The notes below the pieces were generated by a model. It ran no database searches, had not been told where the DNA came from, and saw nothing but the letters and a program-made list of their open reading frames with translations. From Lentzea sp. NBRC 102530 (GTDB taxonomy: Bacteria > Actinomycetota > Actinomycetes > Mycobacteriales > Pseudonocardiaceae): a stretch of 64,000 nucleotides of DNA. The position numbers and the translations under genes are program-made. Positions 40,332 through 57,178 of this stretch are shown one piece after another. The DNA lies in contig NZ_BSTF01000012.1 of the NCBI RefSeq assembly GCF_030269365.1, positions 1 through 64,000 of the forward strand, in the 5' to 3' direction. Numbering within the stretch: the stretch's first letter is position 1; every line of letters begins with the position of its first letter.

Positions 40332-41632
40332 GGAAACGCGTGCTGGGCATCGCCTTCCTCCTCGCGATCGCCATGTTCCTGTCGCTCACGGTGGCGCTCT
40401 ACAAGGACGCCTTCAGCGACTACGTGAAGGTCACGCTCAAGACCGACCACATCGGCAACCAGCTGCAGACCGCGAGCGACGTCAAGGTCCGCGGCCTGAT
40501 CGTCGGCTCGGTGAAGGCCGTCCGCACGAGCGGGGACGGCGCCGAGCTCGAACTCGCGCTGCTGCCGGACAAGGTCGAGCAGATCCCGTCGAACGTCAGC
40601 GCGCGCCTGCTGCCCAAGACGTTGTTCGGCGAGCGGTACGTGAACCTCGTGCTGCCGCAGCAGAAGCAGGCCGCGATCACGAACGGCGCGGTCATCGAGC
40701 AGGACCGCACCAGCAGCGCGATCGAGCTGGAACGCGTGCTGGACAACCTGATGCCGGTGCTGCAGGCCATCCAGCCGGAGAAGCTCGCCACCACCCTCAC
40801 GGCGTTGTCGCAGGCTCTCGACGGCCGGGGCAAGCCGCTCGGCGAGACCCTGGTGTCGCTCGACTCCTACCTCGGTGAGCTCAACCCGCAGCTGCCCGCG
40901 CTGAAGGAGAACATCTCCCGGCTCGCGGACGTCGCGAACGTCTACTCCGACGCCGCGCCGGACCTGCTGCAGGCGCTCAACGACATGACCACGACGACGA
41001 AGACCGTGGTCGACCAGCGCGAGAACCTGCTCTCGCTGTACGGGACGATGACCACGACGTCGCAGGACCTCACCAGCTTCGTCACGGTCAACAAGAACAA
41101 CATCATCGGCCTCGCCGACACCAGCCGTCCGACGCTGGAGCTGCTCGCGAAGTACGCGCCCGAATACCCGTGCCTGCTCAAGGGCCTGGCGGAGTTCGAA
41201 CCGATCATCAGCAAGGCGTTCGGCGCCGGCACCGACAAGCCCGGTCTGCACATCACGCTGGAGATCACCCAGAACCGCGGCAAGTACAAGCCGAACCTCG
41301 ACGAGCCCGAGTACAAGGACAAGCGCGGTCCGCGCTGCTACGACATCATCCCGCGGCCGGATCCCTTCCCCCAGTACCCGCCGGAGGGCCCGGTGCAGGA
41401 CGGGTCGAGCTCGCCGCCGCCCGCCCGCGTCGCGAACGACGGGATCATCCCGCCCGGCGCGACCATGCCGCAGTCCGCCGACGTGCGCAGCCTCGCCAAC
41501 TCCCCGGAGGAGGCCCGGCTGGTCGCGGCGCTGTTCGGGCCGCGCGTCGGCGTCGACCCGCAGGACATGCCCGGCTGGTCGAGCCTGCTGCTCGGACCGC
41601 TGGTGCGCGGGACGGAGGTGACCGTCAAGTGA
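40328..41632 (+). CDS. mceA: Mce family protein A
   Basis: A 434-residue MCE protein. One N-terminal helix (VLGIAFLLAIAMFLSLTVAL, residues 5-24) anchors it; the MCE domain follows (residues 35-115: HIGNQLQTASDVKVRGLIVG, FGERYVNLVLP), then a long alpha-helical needle and a Pro-rich C-terminus. Six different Mce proteins assemble into one hexameric tube carrying lipids or sterols across the envelope. It is the first of six in order A-F, each coupled to the next by start/stop overlap. Confidence 0.93.
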   Translation: MRKRVLGIAFLLAIAMFLSLTVALYKDAFSDYVKVTLKTDHIGNQLQTASDVKVRGLIVGSVKAVRTSGDGAELELALLPDKVEQIPSNVSARLLPKTLFGERYVNLVLPQQKQAAITNGAVIEQDRTSSAIELERVLDNLMPVLQAIQPEKLATTLTALSQALDGRGKPLGETLVSLDSYLGELNPQLPALKENISRLADVANVYSDAAPDLLQALNDMTTTTKTVVDQRENLLSLYGTMTTTSQDLTSFVTVNKNNIIGLADTSRPTLELLAKYAPEYPCLLKGLAEFEPIISKAFGAGTDKPGLHITLEITQNRGKYKPNLDEPEYKDKRGPRCYDIIPRPDPFPQYPPEGPVQDGSSSPPPARVANDGIIPPGATMPQSADVRSLANSPEEARLVAALFGPRVGVDPQDMPGWSSLLLGPLVRGTEVTVK

Positions 41633-42660
41633 AGGGACTGCTCGCCCCGCTGCTCAAGCTGATCGCCTTCGCGGTGGTCACGATCCTCGCGACCTCGCTG
41701 CTCGCCGTCACCATCGCCAACGTGAACCTGGCGAGCGCCACCGAGTACAAGGCGCGGTTCACCGACGTCACGGCGTTGAACGAGGGTGACGACATCCGCA
41801 TCGCCGGTGTGCGCGTCGGCCAGGTCGACGGGATCAAGGTCGTCGACCGCAAGACCGCCGAGGTCGAGTTCTCGATCGACGGCGACCGCAAGCTGCCCGA
41901 GGCCGTCACCGCGACGATCAAGTACCGCAACCTGGTGGGACAGCGGTACATCGCACTGGAGGCCGGCACCGGCGACACCAGGGCCGTGCTGCCCGAGGGC
42001 GGCACGATCCCGGTGGAGCGCACCAAGCCCGCGCTGGACCTGACCGTGCTGTTCAACGGCTTCAAGCCGCTCTTCCAGGCCCTGAACCCGGACGACGTGA
42101 ACAAGCTGTCGTTCGAGATCATCCAGGTGCTCCAGGGCGAGGGCAGCACGATCGACAGCCTCCTGCAGCACACGGCCTCGCTGACCAGCACGCTGGCGAG
42201 CAAGGACAAGGTGATCGGCGAGGTCGTCGACAACCTCAACACCGCGCTGGAGACCGTGAACTCGCGCGACGAGGACTTCAACAACCTCGTGATCACGTTG
42301 CAGACGCTCGTCTCCGGCCTCGCGCAGGACCGCCAGCCGATCGGTGACGCGATCACCGCGCTGGGCGACCTCACGAACGCCACCTCGGGCCTGCTGGAGC
42401 AGGGGCGTGAGCCGTTGCGCAACGACATCGCGCAGCTCGGCATCGTCTCGAAGACGCTGGGCGACAACGAGGTCCTGGTCGACCAGATGCTCCAGCGCCT
42501 GCCCAACAAGCTGGAGACGATCACGCGGACCGCGACCTACGGCTCGTGGTTCAACTTCTACCTGTGCGAGGCCAGCGGCAAGGTCGCCGTGCCGCCGGTC
42601 ATCAACGACCCGATCCCGATCACGGCGTTGCCGGTGACCCAGCAGAGGTGCCGCCGATGA
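41629..42660 (+). CDS. mceB: Mce family protein B
   Basis: A 343-residue MCE protein: anchor helix near residues 8-28 (LIAFAVVTILATSLLAVTIA), MCE domain (YKARFTDVTALNEGDDIRIA, then GVRVGQVDGI), then a coiled helical needle rich in Leu/Thr/Asp. The sequence end holds paired cysteines (FYLCEASG, QQRCRR). The GTG at 41629 overlaps the mceA stop. It is a subunit of the Mce heterohexamer. Confidence 0.92.
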   Translation: MKGLLAPLLKLIAFAVVTILATSLLAVTIANVNLASATEYKARFTDVTALNEGDDIRIAGVRVGQVDGIKVVDRKTAEVEFSIDGDRKLPEAVTATIKYRNLVGQRYIALEAGTGDTRAVLPEGGTIPVERTKPALDLTVLFNGFKPLFQALNPDDVNKLSFEIIQVLQGEGSTIDSLLQHTASLTSTLASKDKVIGEVVDNLNTALETVNSRDEDFNNLVITLQTLVSGLAQDRQPIGDAITALGDLTNATSGLLEQGREPLRNDIAQLGIVSKTLGDNEVLVDQMLQRLPNKLETITRTATYGSWFNFYLCEASGKVAVPPVINDPIPITALPVTQQRCRR

Positions 42661-43658
42661 AGACCTCGAACCCCATCAGGACGGGTGCGATCAGCCTGAC
42701 GTTGATCGCGCTGCTGTTGCTGGCCGCGTTCTACTCCGACGACCTGCCGATCGTCGGCGGCGGCACCTCGTACGCCGCGGACTTCAGCGAGGCCGCCGGA
42801 CTGGTGCCGGGCAACGAGGTCCGCGTCGCCGGCGTGAAGGTCGGCAAGGTCACCAAGGTCAAGCTCAACGGCGACCGCGTGCGGGTCACGTTCAAGGTCA
42901 AGGACGCCTGGGTGGGCGACCGCACGACCGCGATGATCCGCATCAAGACGTTGCTGGGCCAGAAGTTCGTGGCGCTCGACCCGCAGGGCAGCGCGCCGCT
43001 CTCGCCCGGCGACCCGATCCCGAAGGAACGCACGCTCGCGCCGTACGACGTGAACGAGGCGTTCAACGGGCTCGCGACGACCGTCGGCCAGATCGACACC
43101 AAGCAGCTCGCGGACAGCTTCACGGTCCTGTCCGACACCTTCAAGAACTCGCCGGAGCACGTCCGGGGCGCTCTCGACGGCCTGTCGGCGTTGTCGAAGA
43201 CGATCTCCTCGCGTGACGAGCAGCTGGCGAAGCTGCTGGACAACACGCGGCAGCTGAGCAAGACGCTGGCCGACCGCAACGCCGAGTTCGAGAAGCTGCT
43301 GGCGGACGGCAACCTGCTGCTCGGCGAGCTGCGCAAGCGCCGCGAGTCGATCAGCGCGCTGCTGACCGGTACCCGCGATCTCTCGCGCGAGCTGAGCGGG
43401 TTGGTGACGGACAACCAGAACCAGCTCAAGCCCGCGCTGGAGCAGCTCGGCCGGGTCACCACGATCCTCGAGCGCAACCAGGAGAACCTCGACCGCAGCC
43501 TCGCGCTGATGGCCCCGTTCTACCGGGTGTTCGCGAACACCCTGGGCAACGGCCGGTGGTTCGACACCTACATCTGCGGCCTGCTGCCGCCTTCGGTGAA
43601 CCTCGGCGTCGTCGGGTTCAACGAGGAAGGCTGCCTGCCTCCGGGGGTGCAGCGATGA
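42657..43658 (+). CDS. mceC: Mce family protein C
   Basis: A 333-residue MCE protein: short cytosolic start, anchor helix (AISLTLIALLLLAAFYSDDL), MCE domain (YAADFSEAAGLVPGNEVRVA, GVKVGKVTKVKL), a helical needle, and a C-terminal pair of cysteines (TYICGLLPP, EEGCLPPG). The ATG at 42657 overlaps the mceB stop as ATGA, and its own end overlaps mceD likewise. Confidence 0.92.
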   Translation: MKTSNPIRTGAISLTLIALLLLAAFYSDDLPIVGGGTSYAADFSEAAGLVPGNEVRVAGVKVGKVTKVKLNGDRVRVTFKVKDAWVGDRTTAMIRIKTLLGQKFVALDPQGSAPLSPGDPIPKERTLAPYDVNEAFNGLATTVGQIDTKQLADSFTVLSDTFKNSPEHVRGALDGLSALSKTISSRDEQLAKLLDNTRQLSKTLADRNAEFEKLLADGNLLLGELRKRRESISALLTGTRDLSRELSGLVTDNQNQLKPALEQLGRVTTILERNQENLDRSLALMAPFYRVFANTLGNGRWFDTYICGLLPPSVNLGVVGFNEEGCLPPGVQR

Positions 43659-44821
43659 CTGATGTGGCGCAGTCCAGGGTCGGCCGGTTCATCGCGATCG
43701 CGTGCGTGCTGGCGCTGGTCGTGACGGCCGGGCTCTGGTGGGTGTTCGGAGCCATGAACGGGCGCAGGGTCACCGCGCACTTCGCCGCGGCCGTCGGCGT
43801 CTACCCCGGCGGTGACGTGCGGGTGCTGGGCGTGAAGGTCGGCACGATCGACGAGGTCACGCCCGAGGGCAAGACCGTGAAGGTCGTGTTCACCGTCGAC
43901 CGCGACGTGCGGGTGCCGGAGAACGCGCAGGCCGTCGTGGTCTCGCCGAGCGTCGTCTCCGACCGGTACGTGCAGCTCGCGCCCGCCTACACCGGCGGTC
44001 CCGCGATGGCCGACGACGCCGTGATCCCGCGCGAGCGCACCGCGACGCCCGTCGAGTTGGACGAGCTGTACTCGTCGCTGGACAAGCTCACGACGGCGTT
44101 GGGGCCCAACGGGGCGAACGCCGACGGGGCGCTGGCGGACCTGCTGAACTCCGCGGCCGCGAACCTCGAGGGCAACGGTCAGGCGCTCAACGACACGCTG
44201 AAGAACCTCGGCCAGGCCACCCGCACGTTGTCGGGGTCCAAGGAGGACCTGTTCGCGACCGTCGACAACCTGCAGAAGTTCACCGCGATGCTGGCCGCGA
44301 ACGACAGCCAGGTGCGCGACTTCAACAAGCAGCTCGCGGACGTGTCCAAGATGCTCGCCGACGAACGCGGGGATCTCGGGGCGGCGTTGTCCGAGCTGGC
44401 GACGGCCCTGGGACTGGTGCAGGGGTTCATCAAGGACAACCGCGAGGTGCTCAAGTCCAACGTGGACAAGCTCGCCTCGATCACGCAGGTGCTGGTGAAC
44501 CAGCGGGCCGCGCTGGCCGAGACGCTGGACGTCGCGCCGCTGGCGTTGGGCAACCTGCAGAACTCCTACAACGCGGCGTCCGGGACGTTGGACACCCGCG
44601 CGAACATCAACGAGCTCAACCAGCCGCCGATCGTGCTGATCTGCAAGCTGATCCAGCAGGCGACGCCGAACAACGTGCCGCCGGTGCTGACGAACACCTG
44701 CAAGCAGCTGGAACCGTTGCTGACCGGAGCGATTCCGCTGAAGTCCCCGGCCGAGGTGCTGGGTGACCTGAACGCGGGCAAGCTGCCGTTGCCCCTGCCG
44801 CTCGCGGGGGTGCCCCAATGA
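43655..44821 (+). CDS. mceD: Mce family protein D
   Basis: A 388-residue MCE protein: anchor helix near residues 11-31 (FIAIACVLALVVTAGLWWVF), MCE domain (VTAHFAAAVGVYPGGDVRVL, GVKVGTIDEV), the block VVVSPSVVSDRYVQLAPAYT, a long needle helix, and a C-terminal segment with cysteines (LICKLIQQ, TNTCKQLE) that is Pro/Leu-rich at the end. The ATG at 43655 is set by the overlap with mceC; longer frames run back into mceC. Confidence 0.92.
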   Translation: MTDVAQSRVGRFIAIACVLALVVTAGLWWVFGAMNGRRVTAHFAAAVGVYPGGDVRVLGVKVGTIDEVTPEGKTVKVVFTVDRDVRVPENAQAVVVSPSVVSDRYVQLAPAYTGGPAMADDAVIPRERTATPVELDELYSSLDKLTTALGPNGANADGALADLLNSAAANLEGNGQALNDTLKNLGQATRTLSGSKEDLFATVDNLQKFTAMLAANDSQVRDFNKQLADVSKMLADERGDLGAALSELATALGLVQGFIKDNREVLKSNVDKLASITQVLVNQRAALAETLDVAPLALGNLQNSYNAASGTLDTRANINELNQPPIVLICKLIQQATPNNVPPVLTNTCKQLEPLLTGAIPLKSPAEVLGDLNAGKLPLPLPLAGVPQ

Positions 44822-45957
44822 GGAAGCTCGTGGTGGGGTTGACGGCGCTGCTGCTCGTGTCGGGCTGCGGGTCCGGTGGGTTCGACGGCGTCTACAACAT
44901 GCCGTTGCCGGGTGGCGCGGACGTCGGGGATCACCCGTACCGGGTCAAGGCGCAGTTCAAGGACGTTCTGGACCTGGTGCCGCAGGCCGGCGTGAAGGTC
45001 AACGACGTGCCGGTCGGGCGGGTCGAGAAGATCGATCTCGGGGCCGACGGGTGGACCGCCGAGGTGACCATGCTGGTCAACGGGGACGTGCAGCTGCCTT
45101 CCAACGCGTTCGCGAAGCTGCGCCAGTCGGCGTTGCTCGGCGAGAAGTTCGTGGAGCTGGGCAAGCCCAAGGACGCTGCTGGACGCCTTGCCGACAACGC
45201 GGTGATCCCGCTGGACAAGACCAACCGCAACCCCGAGGTCGAAGAGGTCTTCGGCGCGTTGTCGATGTTGCTCAACGGTGGTGGTGTGGCTCAGCTGCAG
45301 AACATCACCAAGGAGCTCAACGCGGCGATGGAGGGCAACGAGGCGGAGATCCGTTCGTTGCTGGGCAACCTGAACACGTTCGTCGGGGAGCTCGACGAGC
45401 ACAAGGCGGAGATCGTCCGCGCGCTGGACTCGATGAACCGGCTGGCCGGGACGCTGGCCGGGCAGCGGGAGAAGATCGCGGTGGCGCTGACCGATCTGGA
45501 GCCGGGGCTCAAGGTGCTGGCCGAGCAGCGGACGCAGCTCGTGACGTTGTTGCAGTCGTTGAACAAGCTGTCGGACGTCGCGACGGACACGGTGAACCGC
45601 AGCCGGGACGACATCGTGGCGGACCTGAAGGCGTTGCAGCCGACGCTGACCAAGCTCGCGGAGTCGGGGCAGAACCTGCCGAAGTCGCTGGAGCTGCTGC
45701 TGACCTACCCGTTCCCGGACGAGGCGGTGGACGGCATCCGCGGTGACTACACCAACGCGTTCATCGACCTCGACCTGAACCTCGGGACGGTGCTCGACAA
45801 CCTGTCGCGGTCGCGGCAGTCGCCGATCGACTCGCTGATCCCGTCGCAGGGGACGCCGTTGCCGATGCCGAACATCCCGCTGCCGAACCTCGGGCAGGGG
45901 ACCGGATCGGGCCTGGGCGACCTGCTCGGTGGCCTGCTGGGAGGTGGTCGCCGGTGA
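44818..45957 (+). CDS. mceE: Mce family protein E, lipoprotein
   Basis: A 379-residue MCE protein with a signal peptide ending in a lipobox (LLVSGC, lipidated cysteine near residue 17) instead of a plain anchor helix, as is standard for MceE (LprK-like). The MCE domain follows (YRVKAQFKDVLDLVPQAGVK, NDVPVGRVEKIDL), then the needle helix and a Gly/Leu-rich tail. It overlaps mceD (ATGA) and mceF (GTGA). Confidence 0.93.
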   Translation: MRKLVVGLTALLLVSGCGSGGFDGVYNMPLPGGADVGDHPYRVKAQFKDVLDLVPQAGVKVNDVPVGRVEKIDLGADGWTAEVTMLVNGDVQLPSNAFAKLRQSALLGEKFVELGKPKDAAGRLADNAVIPLDKTNRNPEVEEVFGALSMLLNGGGVAQLQNITKELNAAMEGNEAEIRSLLGNLNTFVGELDEHKAEIVRALDSMNRLAGTLAGQREKIAVALTDLEPGLKVLAEQRTQLVTLLQSLNKLSDVATDTVNRSRDDIVADLKALQPTLTKLAESGQNLPKSLELLLTYPFPDEAVDGIRGDYTNAFIDLDLNLGTVLDNLSRSRQSPIDSLIPSQGTPLPMPNIPLPNLGQGTGSGLGDLLGGLLGGGRR

Positions 45958-47186
45958 TCCTGCGGTCGACGAAGCTCAAGATCGGCGCGTTCGTGCTGGT
46001 CGCGTTGCTGGGCGTGTCGTACGTCAGCGCCACCTACATCGGTCTGTTCAAGTCGTCGTCGACGGTCGTGACGATGCAGCTCGCCGATTCGGGCGGCATC
46101 TTCACCAACGCCGAGGTGACGTACCGCGGCGTGACGATCGGGCGCGTCGGGCAGTTGCGGCTGATGGGCGACGGCATCGAGGTCGACCTGGAACTGGACG
46201 CGGACGCGCCGCGGGTGCCTTCTTCGCTGGAAGCCGTGGTGGCGAACCGGTCGGCGGTGGGTGAGCAGTACGTCGACCTGCGGCCGAAGTCCGACGACGG
46301 TCCGTACCTGGAAGCCGGCTCGGTGATCCCGCGGTCGGCCACGCGCACGCCGCCTCCCGTGGACGGGTTGCTGTCCAATTTGGACGCTTTCGCCTCCTCG
46401 GTGCCGACGGACTCGTTGCGGACCGTCGTGGACGAGCTGCACACGGCGTTCTCCGGGACCGGTGGCGACCTGCAGGTGCTGATCGACAACACGGCGGCGT
46501 TCACGGCCGCGGCCAAGGAACACCTGCCGCAGACGACGCAGCTGTTGCAGGACGGGCGGATCGTGCTGGCCACGCAGGCCGCGTCCGGTGGCGCGATCAG
46601 GTCGTTCAGCGGGGATCTGCGGTTGCTCGCCGAGCAGCTCAAGGCCTCGGACGGCGACCTGCGGCGGTTGATCGTCGCGGTGCCGCCGGCGTCGGAGCAG
46701 GTGTCGGCGTTGCTGAAGGAGAGCGGGCCGAACCTCGGGGTCGTGTTCGCGAACCTGCTGACCACCTCGAACATCCTCGTGACCAGGCGTGACGGCTTGG
46801 AGCAGATCGCGGTGACGTACCCCATCGCCGTCGGTGGTGGGTTCTCCGTGGCGCCGGGCGACGGGTCCGCGCACTTCGGCCTGGCGTTGAACGTGTTCGA
46901 CCCGATGCCGTGCACCGTGGGCTACGAGGGGACGACCATCCGGCCGGGCGGCGACACGTCCGCCGCGCCGCTGAACACGCAGGCCTACTGCGCTCTGGCG
47001 CGCGGGTCGGCGACGTCGGTGCGAGGCTCGCAGAACGCGCCGTACGGCGGCACGCCGACCACCCCGGTCGGCAACGCGACGACGCAGCCGGGCCAGGAAC
47101 CCACCACCGGCCAGGCGGCTCCCGAGGTGCCGTTGCTGACGTCACTCGGCCAGCTGCTCGGTCTGCCTTCGGAGGGGAAGAAGTAG
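45954..47186 (+). CDS. mceF: Mce family protein F
   Basis: A 410-residue MCE protein: anchor helix near residues 8-28 (LKIGAFVLVALLGVSYVSAT), MCE domain (MQLADSGGIFTNAEVTYRGV, TIGRVGQLRL), VVANRSAVGEQYVDLRPKSD, the helical needle, and a Thr/Pro/Gly-rich C-terminus with two cysteines (DPMPCTVGYE, TQAYCALARG). The GTG at 45954 overlaps mceE. The stop overlaps the following Mas gene by one base (TAGTG). Confidence 0.92.
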   Translation: MILRSTKLKIGAFVLVALLGVSYVSATYIGLFKSSSTVVTMQLADSGGIFTNAEVTYRGVTIGRVGQLRLMGDGIEVDLELDADAPRVPSSLEAVVANRSAVGEQYVDLRPKSDDGPYLEAGSVIPRSATRTPPPVDGLLSNLDAFASSVPTDSLRTVVDELHTAFSGTGGDLQVLIDNTAAFTAAAKEHLPQTTQLLQDGRIVLATQAASGGAIRSFSGDLRLLAEQLKASDGDLRRLIVAVPPASEQVSALLKESGPNLGVVFANLLTTSNILVTRRDGLEQIAVTYPIAVGGGFSVAPGDGSAHFGLALNVFDPMPCTVGYEGTTIRPGGDTSAAPLNTQAYCALARGSATSVRGSQNAPYGGTPTTPVGNATTQPGQEPTTGQAAPEVPLLTSLGQLLGLPSEGKK

Positions 47187-47686
47187 TGCGGGTCTTCACA
47201 GGTGTCGCCGTGGTCTTCGCGGTGGTGATGTTCGTGTTCGCCGTGTTCAGCGGTTTCGTCTGGTACTCGGCGCGCGGCTCGTCCGAGTCGTCGTTCGCCG
47301 CCGAACGCGACGACGCCCTGCGCTCCGGCCAGGTGGGCATCACGAACTTCCTGACCCTCGACTACAAGAAGGTGGACGAGGACCTCCAGCGCTGGCTGAA
47401 CTCGTCCACCGGCGACCTGCGCGCGGAGATCGACAAGGACAAGGACTCGCGCAAGAAGCAGCTGGTCGACGCCAAGTCCGTGACCACCTCGAAGGTGCTC
47501 GACGCCGCCATCACCGAACTGGACGACCGCGCGGGCACCGCCTCCATGATCGCCGTGGTCGAGAGCACCGTGACCCCGGACGGCGGCCAGCAGGTCACCA
47601 AGATCAACCGGTACCTGACCAAGCTCACCCGCACGGACGACGGCTGGAAGCTGAGCCAGCTGGGCCCGCTGCGGGCAGGCGTCTGA
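47186..47686 (+). CDS. Mce-associated membrane protein (Mas)
   Basis: A 166-residue protein: one N-terminal membrane helix (VAVVFAVVMFVFAVFSGFVW, residues 5-24) and an outside NTF2-like domain that includes NFLTLDYKKVDEDLQRWLNS and VVESTVTPDG. Such Mas/OrfB-type proteins follow mce operons in actinobacteria and stabilise the transporter. The start GTG 47186 overlaps the mceF stop by one base, so the two are coupled. Confidence 0.85.
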   Translation: MRVFTGVAVVFAVVMFVFAVFSGFVWYSARGSSESSFAAERDDALRSGQVGITNFLTLDYKKVDEDLQRWLNSSTGDLRAEIDKDKDSRKKQLVDAKSVTTSKVLDAAITELDDRAGTASMIAVVESTVTPDGGQQVTKINRYLTKLTRTDDGWKLSQLGPLRAGV

Positions 47687-47719
47687 CCCCCGGCCAGAGC
47701 TGATAGGAATCGAGCGCAC

Positions 47720-48616
47720 GTGCCCCCACCCCGCCGCCGCCCAGTCCCGAGCACCCCGGCAGGAGGCCGCCCGAAGGTGGCCGGCCTGAACCGCCGCACC
47801 CCGTCGTCGCCCGAAGCCCCGGCCGTGGAGGCCGTCGAGCCCGTCGAGCCCATCGAGCCCATCGAGGCCGCTGAGGTCGTCGACGCCGCCGGGTCCGCCG
47901 AGGCAGCCGAGGCCGTGGCACCGGACGCGCCCGAGGTGCCGGACGTGCAGGAGCCGGCGTCCGAAGAGGCAGAGCTGAAGGCGCCGGAAGCCGTCGTCTG
48001 GAACCCCTCGCCCACGCCGAAGAAGACGCCCCGCGCCGCGGCGAAGGCCGAGCCCGTCGAGGACCCCGAGCCGAAGCAGCCGGCGAAGTTCAACTGGCCC
48101 CTCCCGGTCGCCCTGGTCGTGGTGGGCCTCCTGCTGGGCGGCCTGGCGACGTTCTTCCTGGTCAAGTCCCGCTCGGTCAGTTACGACGAGGCCCTGGTCG
48201 ACGCGGGCGCCACCTCCGAGGTCAACGGCCAGATCCGCGAGGCCGTGGAGAAGTCCTTCTCCTACAACTTCGCTGACGTCGAGTCGACCGAGAAGGCGGC
48301 GAAGGAACTCCTCACCGGCAAGGCCCTCTGCCAGTACAACGCCGTCTTCGGGCCGGTGAAGGAGGTGGCCCCCCAGCAGAAGCTGGTGGTGACGGTCCGA
48401 GTCGTCTCCTCGGCCGTCTCGTCCCTCAAGGACGGCCACGCCACCGTCCTGGTCTTCGCCGACCAGGTCACCACCCGCACCACCGACAACCAGACGGGCG
48501 GCGGCACCGCCATGCTCCGCGTGAGCGCGGTGGACGACGGCGGCCGGTGGAAGATCGACAACATGGAGATGTTCGGCGCCACCGCGGACCAGAACCGCCA
48601 GCTCCAGGGCTGCTGA
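47720..48616 (+). CDS. Second Mce-associated membrane protein (Mas)
   Basis: A 298-residue protein. The cytosolic N-terminus (about 120 residues) is Pro/Glu/Ala-rich with a short PVEPIEPIEA-like repeat. One membrane helix follows (PLPVALVVVGLLLGGLATFF), then a 150-residue outside domain related to the preceding Mas protein (RSVSYDEALVDAGATSEVNG, DNMEMFG near the end). The GTG start at 47720 is 33 bases after the previous stop. It is the last gene of the mce operon. The disordered N-terminal region is longer than usual for the family. Confidence 0.83.
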   Translation: MPPPRRRPVPSTPAGGRPKVAGLNRRTPSSPEAPAVEAVEPVEPIEPIEAAEVVDAAGSAEAAEAVAPDAPEVPDVQEPASEEAELKAPEAVVWNPSPTPKKTPRAAAKAEPVEDPEPKQPAKFNWPLPVALVVVGLLLGGLATFFLVKSRSVSYDEALVDAGATSEVNGQIREAVEKSFSYNFADVESTEKAAKELLTGKALCQYNAVFGPVKEVAPQQKLVVTVRVVSSAVSSLKDGHATVLVFADQVTTRTTDNQTGGGTAMLRVSAVDDGGRWKIDNMEMFGATADQNRQLQGC

Positions 48617-48780
48617 CCGCTCACCCGCAGGCGGACGTCCGGCGTTGTGGTGGACAACGCGCGAACCGAGGCTCAGGTCAGGCGAGGCGATGTCGGCCTG
48701 ACGCACAGCGACACCCGCAGGCGTCGGCGTCGAGCCCCACCCGGCCCCGAACCCTCCGCGGAGCCCCCGGCCGGCCGCCT

Positions 48781-48844
48781 CACCCCGGCAGGCGTTCCAC
48801 CCCGGCAGGCGTTCCACCCCGGCAGGCGTTTCACCCCGGCAGGT
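48781..48844. repeat. 17-bp minisatellite, 3.7 copies
   Basis: CACCCCGGCAGGCGTTC begins at 48781, 48798 and 48815 (last base T), with a partial fourth copy at 48832. The 17-bp period is not a multiple of three, so it is not a coding repeat. Confidence 0.9.
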
Positions 48845-49393
48845 GGCCCGCCCCGACCCCGAACCCTCCCCGGAGCCCCCGGCAGGCGGCCCCACCCCGA
48901 CAGACGGCCCGCCTCTGCCCCGAGCCCTCCGCCAGCCCCTACCGCCACCCTGTCGTTTGGACCGGCCCGGTGTTCACCCGCCGGTTACCATCCCCTAAGA
49001 TCAACTCCGCTGTGAGGACGTCACAGGAGCCCCAGAAGCACCTGAATCGCATCCTCCGCCAGCCCCGACACGCGTGATCTCGGTCACACGAAATCCTGTG
49101 GCGCTCTGTAAGTTCACTTGAAGCCGCCAACTTCCAACCAAAACGGCCGCACACGTGTTTGTGCAGGTCAAATGGGTGAAGCTGAGAAAAATGCGCTCCA
49201 TCCAGAGGGTGGATCGGCCCGCAACATCTTGACTGCGCGCTCATGCAGGGTCACTCTGTCGGTGAGCAAGAGGAGGGTCCTTCCAGGTGCCTCTCGACAG
49301 TCGCCGTGCGCGTGGCTAGACTGCCCCTTTGCGCTGCCCATTTTCCGCTTGCCCTTCGCCGAGAGCGTGGATTAGTCGGGCATCGCCGCACCC

Positions 49394-49422
49394 TTGACAG
49401 CCGTGCTAGCTCGCTCTAGCCA
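49394..49422 (+). promoter_or_regulatory. rpoB promoter, housekeeping sigma type
   Basis: TTGACA (49394-49399), a 17-base spacer and TAGCCA (49417-49422), 27 bases before the rpoB start at 49449. The -35 hexamer is a perfect consensus. Confidence 0.7.
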
Positions 49423-49448
49423 GCTATTTGTCCCTGGAAGGACGCATC

Positions 49449-52934
<3,486 letters not shown>

Positions 52935-53036
52935 TCACCTCGCCGGTCGGGGGAGGGCGATGCCTCCCGCGTCGCCCTCCTCCGGCCCTCCGACCAGCTC
53001 CTTTGCCACCGATCTAAAAAGGGGAAGAGAGTAGAC

Positions 53037-56933
<3,897 letters not shown>

Positions 56934-56947
56934 TCGGTTGTCTTGTA

Positions 56948-56981
56948 GAACGGCCCCGGAGCCTCGGCTCCGGGGCCGTTC
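56948..56981 (+). terminator. Terminator of rpoBC
   Basis: GAACGGCCCCGGAG (56948-56961) and CTCCGGGGCCGTTC (56968-56981), perfect 14-bp stem with a six-base loop, 14 bases after rpoC. Confidence 0.9.
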
Positions 56982-57178
56982 GGCGTATCAGGGCCAGGCG
57001 GACACGGCGATGCCGACGGCGTACCGCTGGCGTCTTGCCCGAGGAATCCGCTGACTGCGTGCCCCAGCCTCCCCGGCGTGTCCCGCCACAACACGCGTGT
57101 CCGCACCGCACGCGGGGGCCAGCGTGCCTTGTGAACGGGCGTAGAACGGCTTGGGTGCCGGATTTCTGGCGCGGGAAG

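Larger units (their letters stand above)
48617..49448. other. Long rpoB leader region with minisatellite
   Basis: No gene is supported in these 832 bases. The left part is GC-rich and repetitive (17-bp tandem repeat at 48781, and imperfect 40-bp copies containing CGGAGCCCCCGGC at about 48750 and 48862). The right part is more balanced in composition and contains the rpoB promoter at 49394. No terminator with long arms was found after the second Mas gene. Confidence 0.6.

Noticed and set aside
43568..44818. 416-residue minus-strand frame opposite mceD
   Set aside because: Shadow of mceD; it would disrupt an operon whose genes are coupled by exact overlaps.
46985..48895. 636-residue minus-strand frame opposite the Mas genes
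   Set aside because: Antisense of two well-supported genes and low-complexity Gly/Arg/Asp composition; part of it is only the minisatellite.
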